Shown: positions 42,026 through 50,074 of the stretch, piece after piece
Layout: each line of letters begins with the position of its first letter
Position numbering within the stretch: the stretch's first letter is position 1
Assembly: GCF_041890415.1 (NCBI RefSeq)
Contig: NZ_CP169056.1
Location: forward strand, 1,736,001 to 1,800,000
DNA: 64,000 nucleotides
Direction: 5' to 3'
From: Pseudoxanthomonas koreensis_A
Lineage (GTDB): Bacteria > Pseudomonadota > Gammaproteobacteria > Xanthomonadales > Xanthomonadaceae
Translations under genes and position numbers: made by a program
Notes under the pieces: model-generated
The model's input: only the letters and a program-made list of their open reading frames with translations
What the model was told of the DNA's origin: nothing
Databases searched by the model: none

Positions 42026-42612
42026 CCGATCCGCACCACCAGGCGCCGCGCAAGCCGCAGGGCCTGCCCGCGATCGCCGTGGCGATGGGCGCGCTGTTCT
42101 TTGCCGGCCTGGTCGGCCTGATGCTGTACGGCGTGGTCCGCTCGGGCGATGCCGACCGCGACGTGCTGCCCTCGGCCTTGATCGGCAAGCCTGCGCCGGA
42201 CTTCGTGTTGCCGCTGCTGCACTACCCTTCGGTGGAGGTGGGCGCGGCCCAGCTGCGCGGCGCGCCCTACGTGCTCAACGTGTGGGGAAGCTGGTGCGTG
42301 GAGTGCCGCGTGGAGCACCCGGTCCTGACCGCATTCGCCCAGACCAAGCGCGTGCGCGTGGTCGGCTACAACTGGAAGGACGAGCCGGAAGACGCACTGC
42401 GCTGGCTGGAGCGCTACGGCAATCCGTTTTTCGTGGTGCTGGCCGACAAGGAAGGCCGTTATGCCCTGGACTGGGGCGTGGCCGGCGCACCGGAAACCTT
42501 CCTGGTGGACGGCAGCGGCATCGTGCGCTGGAAGCACACCGGCCCGCTGACCGAGCAGGTGGTCCAGGAACGGCTGCTGCCGGCGCTGGAACAGGTGGAG
42601 CAGGCGCGATGA
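42022..42612 (+). CDS. ccmG: thiol:disulfide interchange protein CcmG/DsbE
   Basis: A 196-residue membrane-anchored periplasmic thioredoxin-like reductant for the apocytochrome CXXCH motif. After a single N-terminal helix come PAPDFVLPLL, the active site VWGSWCVECRVEHPVL, YNWKDEPEDALRWL and the cis-proline segment GVAGAPETFLVDG. The CVEC active site replaces the more common CPTC. GGAG precedes the ATG, and both ends overlap neighbours. Confidence 0.94.
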   Translation: MTDPHHQAPRKPQGLPAIAVAMGALFFAGLVGLMLYGVVRSGDADRDVLPSALIGKPAPDFVLPLLHYPSVEVGAAQLRGAPYVLNVWGSWCVECRVEHPVLTAFAQTKRVRVVGYNWKDEPEDALRWLERYGNPFFVVLADKEGRYALDWGVAGAPETFLVDGSGIVRWKHTGPLTEQVVQERLLPALEQVEQAR

Positions 42613-43109
42613 GCGCGAGTGTGCTCCCCGTTGCCACCGGCCTGCTGGCTCCGGCAAGGGCATGGCTGGCGCTGGCGCTGCTTGCGCTGTGCTTCACCGC
42701 CCAGGCCCAGCCGGCGGGCAATCCGGCGCCGCTGCAGTTCAACGACGCGGCCGAGGAAACCCGCTTCCGCGCGCTCGCCGCCGAGCTGCGCTGCGTGCTG
42801 TGCCAGAACCAGTCCCTGGCCGACTCCCATGCGCAGATCGCCCAGGACATGCGCCGCGAAGTGCTGGAACTGATGCGCCAGGGCCGCAGCGACGCGCAGA
42901 TCAAGCAGTTCCTGGTGGACCGCTACGGCGAGTTCGTGCTGTACCGGCCATTGCTGGAACGGCACACCCTGCTGCTGTGGTTCGGCCCGGCCGGCGTGCT
43001 GCTGGTCGGTGCCGCGGTGGTCTGGCGCATCGTGCGCCGGCGTGCGGCCGGGGCGGCGCACGACAATGCAGGCACCGGCGCGGCCAGCGAAGGGGAACAG
43101 GAGTGGTGA
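42609..43109 (+). CDS. ccmH: cytochrome c maturation protein CcmH (CcmL/NrfF-like)
   Basis: A 166-residue protein with a signal peptide ending near FTAQAQ. The redox motif is LRCVLCQNQSLADS with CVLC, followed by AQDMRREVLELMRQGRSDAQIKQFLVDRYGEFVLYRP, and it has a C-terminal membrane helix. It handles apocytochrome thiols with CcmG. It covers only the N-terminal part of the E. coli CcmH; the TPR part is the separate ccmI gene. Confidence 0.94.
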   Translation: MSASVLPVATGLLAPARAWLALALLALCFTAQAQPAGNPAPLQFNDAAEETRFRALAAELRCVLCQNQSLADSHAQIAQDMRREVLELMRQGRSDAQIKQFLVDRYGEFVLYRPLLERHTLLLWFGPAGVLLVGAAVVWRIVRRRAAGAAHDNAGTGAASEGEQEW

Positions 43110-44131
43110 ACACGACCACCGCCATCTTCGCCGCACTGGCCACCGCGCTTACCCTCGGCGTGCTGGGCTGGGTGCTGTGGCCGCTGTGGCGACGCCCGCG
43201 CGGGCCGCTGCTGGCCAGCACCCTGGCCCTGGGCCTGGCGGTGCTGGCGCTGTACCGGCTGGTGGGAACACCGGCGGCACTGCAGGAGGCCGCGCTGGCC
43301 GCACCGCAAACCCTGGAACAGGCCGTCGTCCAACTGGCCGGGGAATTGCAGCGCAATCCGGCGCAACCGGAGGGCTGGGCCCTGCTGGGCCGTTCGCAGG
43401 CCGCACTGGGTGACCACGCCGCCGCGCGCGATGCCTATGCGCGCGCAGTGCAACTGGCCCCGGACCAACCCGCGCTGCTGGTGGACGCAGCCGAGGCACG
43501 TGCGCTGGCCGACCCGCAGCGCCGCTTCGACGAACAGGCGGTGGCCTGGCTGCGCAAGGCGCTGGAACTGCATCCGGGCCACTCGCGTGCGACCTGGTTC
43601 CTGGGTGTGTGGCAGCGGCAGTCGCGGCAGCCGGCCGAAGCAGCCGCGACCTGGGCCTCGCTGCTGGGCAGCGTGGATGCCGATACCGCACGCAGCCTGC
43701 GTGTCCAGATCGACCAGGCGCGTGCCGAGGCCGGGCTGCCAGCGCTGCCCGAGTCCGCTGCCGCACCGGTCGACGCGCCGCACGCGCTCACGGTCAACGT
43801 GGCGCTGGACCCGGAGTTCGCCGCCCGTGCCCGCCTGCGCGGCGATGCGGTGGTGTTCGTGATCGCACGCGTGCCCGATGGCCCGCCGATGCCAGTCGCG
43901 GTGGAGCGGCACACTGTGGCTGCGCTGCCGCTGGACGTGGTGCTGGACGACGGCGACAGCCCGATGCCGACCCAGACCCTGTCGATGCTGCAGGAAGTGG
44001 AGGTATTCGCGCGCATCTCCACCGGCGGCAGCGCCGAGCGCGATGCCGCCGACCTGGAGTCGCCTGCAGTCCGCGTGAGCCTGCCCGCCAGCGGCCCGGT
44101 GCACCTGCTGATCGGCGGCCAGCAGCCATAG
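43106..44131 (+). CDS. ccmI: apocytochrome c chaperone CcmI (CycH, TPR protein)
   Basis: A 341-residue protein with two N-terminal membrane helices. TPR repeats at about 65-190 (PEGWALLGRSQAALGDHAAARDAYARAVQLAPDQP; ATWFLGVWQRQSRQP) bind the apocytochrome C-terminus. The C-terminal domain has LTVNVALDPEFAARA and RIST-type segments seen in CcmI. Start GTG 43106 overlaps the ccmH stop (GTGA). Confidence 0.9.
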   Translation: MNTTTAIFAALATALTLGVLGWVLWPLWRRPRGPLLASTLALGLAVLALYRLVGTPAALQEAALAAPQTLEQAVVQLAGELQRNPAQPEGWALLGRSQAALGDHAAARDAYARAVQLAPDQPALLVDAAEARALADPQRRFDEQAVAWLRKALELHPGHSRATWFLGVWQRQSRQPAEAAATWASLLGSVDADTARSLRVQIDQARAEAGLPALPESAAAPVDAPHALTVNVALDPEFAARARLRGDAVVFVIARVPDGPPMPVAVERHTVAALPLDVVLDDGDSPMPTQTLSMLQEVEVFARISTGGSAERDAADLESPAVRVSLPASGPVHLLIGGQQP

Positions 44132-44206
44132 CAGCGCTGCGCGGAAATCAGTTTCCTGCGATACCCCTGCGAACCACGCGGCCGGAGCCGTTAAACTTCG
44201 GCCCCT

Positions 44207-45361
44207 ATGTCCCCGGCCGCCCCCTTTCCCATCGCCCCCGGCGAGCTGTCCCCGCCTGGCAGCCGTTTCCATGCCCTGGCCTCGCCGTTCGCGATGAAAC
44301 GCGGCGGCGTGCTGCATGGCGCGCGGATTGCCTACGAGACCTGGGGCACGCTGGCACCCGCCCGCGACAACGCCATCCTCATCGTCACCGGCCTGTCGCC
44401 CAACGCGCATGCGGCGTCGAACGCGGACGACCCCACCCCCGGCTGGTGGGAAGCGATGCTCGGCCCGGGCAAGGCGATCGACAGCGACCGCTGGTTCGTG
44501 GTCTGCGTCAACGCCCTGGGCAGTTGCAAGGGGTCCACCGGCCCGGCCTCGATCGACCCGGCCAGCGGCCGCGTGTACGGGCTGGATTTTCCCGAGCTTT
44601 CGATCGAGGACGTGGCCGATGCGGCCGCCGACGTGGTGGTGCGCGGCCTGGGCATCGAGCGCCTGGCCTGCGTGATCGGCAACTCGATGGGCGGGATGAC
44701 CGCGCTGGCGCTGCTGCTGCGGCACCCGGGTCTGGCCCGCACCCACATCAACATCTCCGGCAGCGCCCGCGCCCTGCCCTTCTCCATCGCGGTGCGCTCG
44801 CTGCAGCGCGAGGCCATCCGCCTGGACCCGCACTGGAACAACGGCCAGTACGACGACTCCAACTACCCCGAATCGGGCATGCGCATTGCGCGCAAGCTGG
44901 GCGTGATCACCTACCGCTCGGCGTTTGAATGGGATGGCCGCTTCGGCCGCGTGCGCCTGGACGGGACCAGCCCGTTCAGCGACGACGACGATCCCTTCAG
45001 CCCGGAATTCCAGGTCGAAAGCTACCTCGAGGGCCACGCCCGCCGCTTCGTGCGCCACTTCGACCCGAACTGCTACCTGTACATGAGCCGCTCCATGGAC
45101 TGGTTCGACGTGGCCGAGCATGGCGGCGGCGACGTCCGCGCCGGGCTGGCCCGGATCCGCGTGGAACGGGCGCTGGCCATCGGCGCCCGCACCGACATCC
45201 TGTTCCCGGTCGAGCAGCAGGAAGAGATCGCCCAGGGGCTGGCCCTGGGCGGCGCCCAGGCCGAGTTCATCGGCATGGAATCCCCGCAGGGCCACGACGC
45301 CTTCCTGGTGGACATCGCCCGCTTCGGCCCGGCGGTGCGCAACTTCCTGGGCCGCCTCTGA
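44207..45361 (+). CDS. metX: MetX-family acyltransferase, probable serine O-succinyltransferase
   Basis: A 384-residue alpha/beta-hydrolase acyltransferase. The nucleophile elbow is CVIGNSMGGMTALALL, the Asp is in IGARTDILFPVEQQ and the His in ESPQGHDAFLVD. Closest in my memory are Xanthomonas proteins first named homoserine acetyltransferase but assigned as serine O-succinyltransferases (cysteine route via O-succinylserine). Homoserine acyltransfer is the alternative. It stands alone between ccmI and tRNA-Leu. Confidence 0.8.
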   Translation: MSPAAPFPIAPGELSPPGSRFHALASPFAMKRGGVLHGARIAYETWGTLAPARDNAILIVTGLSPNAHAASNADDPTPGWWEAMLGPGKAIDSDRWFVVCVNALGSCKGSTGPASIDPASGRVYGLDFPELSIEDVADAAADVVVRGLGIERLACVIGNSMGGMTALALLLRHPGLARTHINISGSARALPFSIAVRSLQREAIRLDPHWNNGQYDDSNYPESGMRIARKLGVITYRSAFEWDGRFGRVRLDGTSPFSDDDDPFSPEFQVESYLEGHARRFVRHFDPNCYLYMSRSMDWFDVAEHGGGDVRAGLARIRVERALAIGARTDILFPVEQQEEIAQGLALGGAQAEFIGMESPQGHDAFLVDIARFGPAVRNFLGRL

Positions 45362-45407
45362 GCCGCGCCGGCCTGCCGGAACGCTCCTCGTCGGAGCCCG
45401 CGCCCGT

Positions 45408-45413
45408 TATACT
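45408..45413 (+). promoter_or_regulatory. -10 element of tRNA-Leu
   Basis: TATACT lies 11 bp before the mature tRNA 5' end, the usual distance for a short tRNA leader. A matching -35 hexamer is not obvious. Confidence 0.45.
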
Positions 45414-45424
45414 GCCCCGCCCTT

Positions 45425-45510
45425 GCCGAAGTGGCGGAATGGTAGACGCAGCGGATTCAAAATCCGCCGGTGGCAACATCGTGAGAGTTCGAGTCTCTCC
45501 TTCGGCACCA
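45425..45510 (+). tRNA. tRNA-Leu (anticodon CAA)
   Basis: An 86-nt class II tRNA. The acceptor stem GCCGAAG pairs with CTTCGGC before an encoded CCA end. The anticodon stem is GCGGA/TCCGC with loop TTCAAAA, giving anticodon CAA (Leu, codon UUG). The long variable arm (GGTGGCAACATC region) and T arm GAGAGTTCGAGTCTCTC support tRNA-Leu. Confidence 0.95.
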
Positions 45511-45521
45511 TCTTCAAGAAG

Positions 45522-45549
45522 CGCCCCTGGACACCCAGGGGCGTTTTTT
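45522..45549 (+). terminator. Rho-independent terminator after tRNA-Leu
   Basis: CGCCCCTGG and CCAGGGGCG form a perfect 9-bp stem with an ACAC loop, followed by six T residues. It begins 11 bp after the tRNA. Confidence 0.9.
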
Positions 45550-45681
45550 CTGGTTTTCGCCCCAACCCCGGGTGCGGTGCCGCGACGCATGGGGCGCCGT
45601 TGCAGGAGCGACCTGGCAGATGCTGGAAGGCAGCCGCACGCAACGTCGCCGCACGTTCAGGCGGCCCGGGCCCAGACGAAA

Positions 45682-45918
45682 TCAGGCGGCCGAGGCGGCC
45701 GCGGCGTAGTGCCCTGCCGCGCGGTTCTCGAGCAGGTCTTCGCACAGGTTTTCCAGTGCCATGACCCGCACGGTGCCGTAGCGTGCCAGGCGCAGCGTGC
45801 GCTCGACATAGATCTCGCGCCCGTGCTCGACGGTTTCGCGCATGGTCTTGGTGAATCCCTGCGGCAGGAAATCACGGGTGCCATCCTTGCTGCCACCCAC
45901 ATATAGGACAATGGACAT
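45682..45918 (-). CDS. small conserved-looking hypothetical protein
   Basis: A 78-residue protein starting MSIVLYVGGSKDGTRDFLPQ. GAGGAAAC precedes the ATG by about ten bases. The composition is protein-like and cytosolic, with no signal or transmembrane segment. The Ala-rich end (AAGHYAAAASAA) looks disordered. No family recognised. It is convergent with tRNA-Leu. Confidence 0.6.
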   Translation of the reverse strand: MSIVLYVGGSKDGTRDFLPQGFTKTMRETVEHGREIYVERTLRLARYGTVRVMALENLCEDLLENRAAGHYAAAASAA

Positions 45919-46051
45919 TCGGCCGTTTCCTCTGTTCTGTATTGCCTTCGGTCGATGCAGGAAGTGTGCACGGGCAAGTGTGAGAATCCCGTACAGCAGA
46001 GGTTAGCGGGCGGATATTTCAGTCAGGCTTCCGCGGCGGTACGCGCTGCCA

Positions 46052-46546
46052 TCAGGGCGCCGGCCACGGCCACCAGCCGCGCCCGTGCAGGGCATAGCGG
46101 TCGGCCGCGCGCTCGAAGCGGTTGCGCACCGTGATGCCGCCGCACAGGAAGTACAGGGGCACGAACAGCGGCCCGAGCAGCATGTACTGGTAGACGTGGG
46201 CGCGCTCGTGGTCGCCAAGGCGCACCGGCGGGTGGGTGCAGCGGCCGGCGCGGTGCTCGTAGGTGCTGCAGTCCACGTCCAGCCCGTGACCACTGCACAG
46301 CACCACGTTGCCCAGGGTCATGGCGCCGCCCGGGCCCCAGGGCCAGCGGGTGAAGACCAGGGCGCAATCACGCCGGCTGAAGCGTGCACGCACACCGAAT
46401 GGCATTGCCGCCACCCCCGCCAGTACCCCGCACAGCGTCCATGGCGCGGCCCACGCCACGCCCAGCGCGAAGGCTGCCGGGCGCAGCAGCCGCCACGCGC
46501 GCGCGCGGCGTGTACTCAGTCCGGCGCGTTGGGGATCAACAGCCAC
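46052..46546 (-). CDS. membrane protein with HExxH zincin-like motif
   Basis: A frame of about 164 residues. RPAAFALGVAWAAPWTLCGVLAGVA is a first hydrophobic segment. GDHERAHVYQYMLLGPLFVPLYFLCGGI combines an HExxH motif (HERAH) with a second hydrophobic segment, and NRFERAADRYALHG follows. HExxH plus downstream ExxAD resembles M48-type zinc peptidases, but the 25-30 residue spacing is much shorter than usual. SGHGLDVDCSTYEHRAGRCTHPP adds His/Cys residues. The start is uncertain: no ATG is well placed, and GTG 46546 is used. Peptidase activity is speculative. Confidence 0.6.
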   Translation of the reverse strand: MAVDPQRAGLSTRRARAWRLLRPAAFALGVAWAAPWTLCGVLAGVAAMPFGVRARFSRRDCALVFTRWPWGPGGAMTLGNVVLCSGHGLDVDCSTYEHRAGRCTHPPVRLGDHERAHVYQYMLLGPLFVPLYFLCGGITVRNRFERAADRYALHGRGWWPWPAP

Positions 46547-46607
46547 GGCAGCAGGTCCACGAGGACGTCGGGAAAAGCAGCCGAGGCGATGGACCCGATC
46601 ACGCGGC

Positions 46608-47678
46608 TCAGGTGCCGCCGCGCGTGGCCAGCCAGCGGTGGATCGCCGCCGGCACCTCGCGCTGGGCGCGGCTGGACACATAGATGCCGATATGCCCGCC
46701 ACGGAAGCCCAGCTCGGTGTAGTCGTCGCTGCCCACCAGGCCGGCCAGCGCGCGCGAGGAATCCGGCGGCACCAGGTGGTCATGTTCGGCAAAGATGTTG
46801 AGCACCGGCATGTCGACGAAGCCCAGGTCGACCTCGTGCGCGCCGATCCGGGCGTTGCCCGCGACGAAGGCGTTGCCCTGGTAGAACTGCTTGATGAAGT
46901 CGCGGAACGCTTCGCCGGCCTGGTCGGGCGAATCGAAGATCCACTTCTCCATGCGCAGGAAATCCTCGACGGCCTTCGGGTCGTCAAGCGAATCGACCAG
47001 GCCCACGTACTTCTGCAGGTTCAGCCGGAACGGCTTGAGCATCAGGTAGCTGGCGTTCATCAGGTCGGCCGGCACATTGCCCAGCGCATCGACGAACAGG
47101 TCCACGTCCAGCTCGCGCACCCAGCTGGACAGCATGTTGTCCGGCGTCTGGAAGTCCACGGGCGTGACCATGGTGATCAGGTTGCGCACCTTGTCCCGAT
47201 GCAGCGCCGCATAGCACAGCGAGAACGCGCCGCCCTGGCACACGCCCAGCAGGTTCACCGGGCCGCCACTGGCCTGGACGAGGTGTTCGACCGCACCATC
47301 GATGTAGCGGTTGATGTAATCGTCCAGGGTGAGGTAGCGGTCGGAGCGGTCCGGGTAGCCCCAGTCGATCACGTACACGTCCAGGCCAAGTGCCAGCAGG
47401 CCACGCACCAGCGAACGGTCGGCCTGCAGATCCACCATGTACGGGCGGTTGACCAGGGCGTAGGCGATCAGCAGCGGCGGGCCGGACGCGGGCTTGTCGC
47501 CGACGAAGCGATACAGCACGGTCTTGCCGTCGCGCCACACTTCCTCGCGCCGGGTGGCACCGTAGTCCACGTCCTCGACCTGGCCCAGCACGTGCACGCC
47601 TGCAAACAGGCGCTGCTGGAAGGTCCAGGCTTCCCGGGCCAGCTCCATCGGATCGAACTGCAGCGGGCCGGTGCTCAT
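46608..47678 (-). CDS. phaC: class III poly(3-hydroxyalkanoate) synthase subunit PhaC
   Basis: A 356-residue catalytic subunit that polymerises 3-hydroxybutyryl-CoA. The lipase-like box is LLGVCQGGAFSL with the nucleophilic Cys. The Asp is in IFAEHDHLVPPD and the His in GFRGGHIGIYVS. PPLLIAYALVNRPYMVDLQ and VIDWGYPDRSDRYLTLDDY are class III hallmarks, and the length fits that class. GGAGGAGG precedes the ATG, which overlaps the phaE stop. Confidence 0.95.
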   Translation of the reverse strand: MSTGPLQFDPMELAREAWTFQQRLFAGVHVLGQVEDVDYGATRREEVWRDGKTVLYRFVGDKPASGPPLLIAYALVNRPYMVDLQADRSLVRGLLALGLDVYVIDWGYPDRSDRYLTLDDYINRYIDGAVEHLVQASGGPVNLLGVCQGGAFSLCYAALHRDKVRNLITMVTPVDFQTPDNMLSSWVRELDVDLFVDALGNVPADLMNASYLMLKPFRLNLQKYVGLVDSLDDPKAVEDFLRMEKWIFDSPDQAGEAFRDFIKQFYQGNAFVAGNARIGAHEVDLGFVDMPVLNIFAEHDHLVPPDSSRALAGLVGSDDYTELGFRGGHIGIYVSSRAQREVPAAIHRWLATRGGT

Positions 47679-49231
47679 TTACTGCCTCCTCCACGCTTGC
47701 CGGCGCGCGGCGGCGCGGGCGGCAGGTTGCGGCTGACCCAGTCCTTCATCGAGACGACCTGGCCTTGCCTGGCGCCTGCCCGGGCCGGCGCGGCATCACG
47801 CTCGGCGGCGGCAACCGCCGGCGCGGCGGGCACGGCTGTGCGCTTGCCGCCGGGAGCAGCCTTGCTCGCCGTTGCAGGGGTCGATGCACCGCGGCCGGTA
47901 CCCGTGGACGGGGCGCGCCGGGCCGTGACCTTTTTCATTGGTGCCTTCGTTGCAGTCGGCTTCCTTGCGGTCGGCTTCCTTGCGGTCGCCTTCCTTGCGC
48001 TCGCCACGGTCGTCTTCTTCGCGCCCGCCTTCTTCGCGGTCGTCGCGTTCGTCTTCTTTGCGGTTGCCTTCTTTGCAGCCGCCTTCGGCGTTGCCTTCTT
48101 CGGCGCCGTGTTCCGTGCCGTCTTCTTCGCAGCCGTCTTCTTCGCAGCCGTCTTCTCGACTGCCGGCTTCGCCTCGGCCAGCTTGGCCGCCGCCGGCTTC
48201 CTGGCCGCCTGTTTCACCGGCGCGGTGACGCGCTCGACTGCCACGCGGGCGGACTTGCGCGGCACCGGCTTGCGCGATGCCGGCTTGCGACGCGCGCGCG
48301 CGACCGGCGCCACGGCAGCCTCGTCAGCTTCACCGCCCACTGCAGCGGGCGACGCTGCGCGTGCCTGCCCGCTCGTCCGCCCCGGCGCGGCCGCGCCGCG
48401 CCGCGCGGCGTGCAACGCACGGTCCAGGTCGGCAACCTTGCGATGCAATGCGTCGACCTCGGCGCGCCCGGGCAGGCCCAGCAACGTGCCGAACTGTTCC
48501 ACCTCGCGCTGCAGGCCCATGCGCAGGCGCATCAGCGCGTTGGTCATTTCCCCGTAGGCGTGGCGGTACTCCTCGGACATCGCGATGCCGGCCCATGCCT
48601 CCTCGGCCGCATCGATCCACAGGTCGAACAGCGCGCGCGCCGACTGCAGCCGCTTGCCCGGCGCATCGTGTTCGGCCAGCAGGCGCTCGAAGCGCTCGAA
48701 GGCGTCCTGCCCGGCCCTGGTCAGCAGGCGGTTGAATTCTTCGTTGCGCTGCTCCCATTCCTGCCACACCAGGGCCAGTGCCTGCAGGCGCTCCTGGTGC
48801 TCGCGCGCCGGGCCGAACGTCGGGCGCTGCAGCCAATCGGCCTGTTGCTGGCGCAGCGGACGCAGCAGCATGTCCAGCAGCGGACGCACCTGTTCCAGCC
48901 AGGCACCGCCGGCCAATCCGCCGTGCATCCCGTGCAGGGCGCCGGCGAACGGAGCGGCGTCGCCGCCGAGCATCTCGCGCCAGGCGCGGGCGATGTCGGC
49001 CGCATTGGTGCTGCCGCCATTGCCGAACTGGCCGGCCAGTTGCTGGATCCGCGAGAACCAGTCGAAATTGCCCGGGTCCATGCGCGCCATGCCCGGCGGC
49101 AGGCTTCCCGCCAGCGCGCTCCAGCCGGTCGGCGCCGCGGAGCGGCCCAGGAGTTCGTTCCAGGTGTTCCAGTACTGCCGCGCCAGCGAGTCGAATTCGC
49201 CCTGGAACGGTGAGAACGGTGCGTTGGCCAT
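47675..49231 (-). CDS. phaE: PHA synthase subunit PhaE with histone-H1-like Lys/Ala-rich tail
   Basis: A 518-residue protein. Residues 1-267 are the helical PhaE partner: FQGEFDSLARQYWNTWNELLG, LWIDAAEEAWAGIAMSEEYRHAYGEM and MRLRMGLQREVEQFGTLLGLPGRAEVDAL. PhaE activates class III PhaC. Residues 268-518 are a highly basic tail of AAKKT, ATAKK and RKPTARKP repeats resembling the DNA-binding C-termini of PhaF phasins, AlgP and histone H1. It ends VSMKDWVSRNLPPAPP, a non-repetitive conserved-looking motif. A class III PhaE usually ends near 350 residues, so the tail is unusual. It is coupled to phaC. Confidence 0.9.
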   Translation of the reverse strand: MANAPFSPFQGEFDSLARQYWNTWNELLGRSAAPTGWSALAGSLPPGMARMDPGNFDWFSRIQQLAGQFGNGGSTNAADIARAWREMLGGDAAPFAGALHGMHGGLAGGAWLEQVRPLLDMLLRPLRQQQADWLQRPTFGPAREHQERLQALALVWQEWEQRNEEFNRLLTRAGQDAFERFERLLAEHDAPGKRLQSARALFDLWIDAAEEAWAGIAMSEEYRHAYGEMTNALMRLRMGLQREVEQFGTLLGLPGRAEVDALHRKVADLDRALHAARRGAAAPGRTSGQARAASPAAVGGEADEAAVAPVARARRKPASRKPVPRKSARVAVERVTAPVKQAARKPAAAKLAEAKPAVEKTAAKKTAAKKTARNTAPKKATPKAAAKKATAKKTNATTAKKAGAKKTTVASARKATARKPTARKPTATKAPMKKVTARRAPSTGTGRGASTPATASKAAPGGKRTAVPAAPAVAAAERDAAPARAGARQGQVVSMKDWVSRNLPPAPPRAGKRGGGSK

Positions 49232-49281
49232 GAATCCTCCGGTATGCCCGGGATTCTACCAGCGCCCCCGCCGGCCGGCGC

Positions 49282-49896
49282 TCAGGGCTTGGGGATGCGC
49301 AGGGTCTTGCTGATCATCAGCGAGCCCGACAGCGCGAACAGCAGCACCAGCGGATGCAGTTGCCACGGGCCCAATTGCCACTGGCCCCACCACAGCGCAT
49401 CGCCGATGCGGCCCAGGCCCGCCGCCACCGCCAGCAACACCACCAGGGCCAGGCTGGTGGGGATGGGCGTGCCCTCGAAGTGGGTCACCTTGTCGCCACC
49501 GCCGGACATCTGTTCGGCAGTCACGTTGTAGCGCGCCAGCCGGCTCACCCCGCAGCCGACGAAATACGACAGCACCAGCCAGTCCCAGCCGCCCTGCATG
49601 CCACAGGCGTATGCCAGCGCCGCCGGCGCCACGCCGAAGGAGATCACGTCGGCCAGCGAATCCAGCTCGCGCCCCAGGGTGGAGGCGGACTTGCGCCAGC
49701 GCGCCACCCGTCCGTCCAGGGCGTCGAACACGAAGGCCAGCGGAATCAAGGCCATGCCCAGCAGCAGGTCGCCGCTGCGCCCGTCCTGCAGGAAGCGCAT
49801 CGCCGCGAAGATCGCGCCGGTGCCGCAGAACGCATTGCCCAGGGTGAACCAGTCGGCCAACCGGAACTGGCGCAACATCGAGAAGTGGCGGGTCAT
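49282..49896 (-). CDS. pssA: CDP-diacylglycerol-serine O-phosphatidyltransferase
   Basis: A 204-residue polytopic CDP-alcohol phosphatidyltransferase. The signature is DALDGRVARWRKSASTLGRELDSLAD, i.e. DGx2ARx8Gx3Dx3D, with the metal-binding aspartates. LADWFTLGNAFCGTGAIFAA and EGTPIPTSLALVVL are PssA blocks. It makes phosphatidylserine, the precursor of phosphatidylethanolamine. ATG 49896 is used; 49929 is possible. Confidence 0.93.
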   Translation of the reverse strand: MTRHFSMLRQFRLADWFTLGNAFCGTGAIFAAMRFLQDGRSGDLLLGMALIPLAFVFDALDGRVARWRKSASTLGRELDSLADVISFGVAPAALAYACGMQGGWDWLVLSYFVGCGVSRLARYNVTAEQMSGGGDKVTHFEGTPIPTSLALVVLLAVAAGLGRIGDALWWGQWQLGPWQLHPLVLLFALSGSLMISKTLRIPKP

Positions 49897-50074
49897 GCGG
49901 GCGCCCGGTGCGGTGATGTCGGCCAGCATACCCGCGGCCCGCGTCGACGCGCGGTGGATGCGGCCGGCTGCGCGCACGCCGGCAGCCCGACGCCGACGCC
50001 GGCCAGCCTGCCGGCACCGGCGGGCCCTGGCCTGGGTTGCTAGAGTAGTTGCGCCCCCCCCTACGGTCTTTCCC

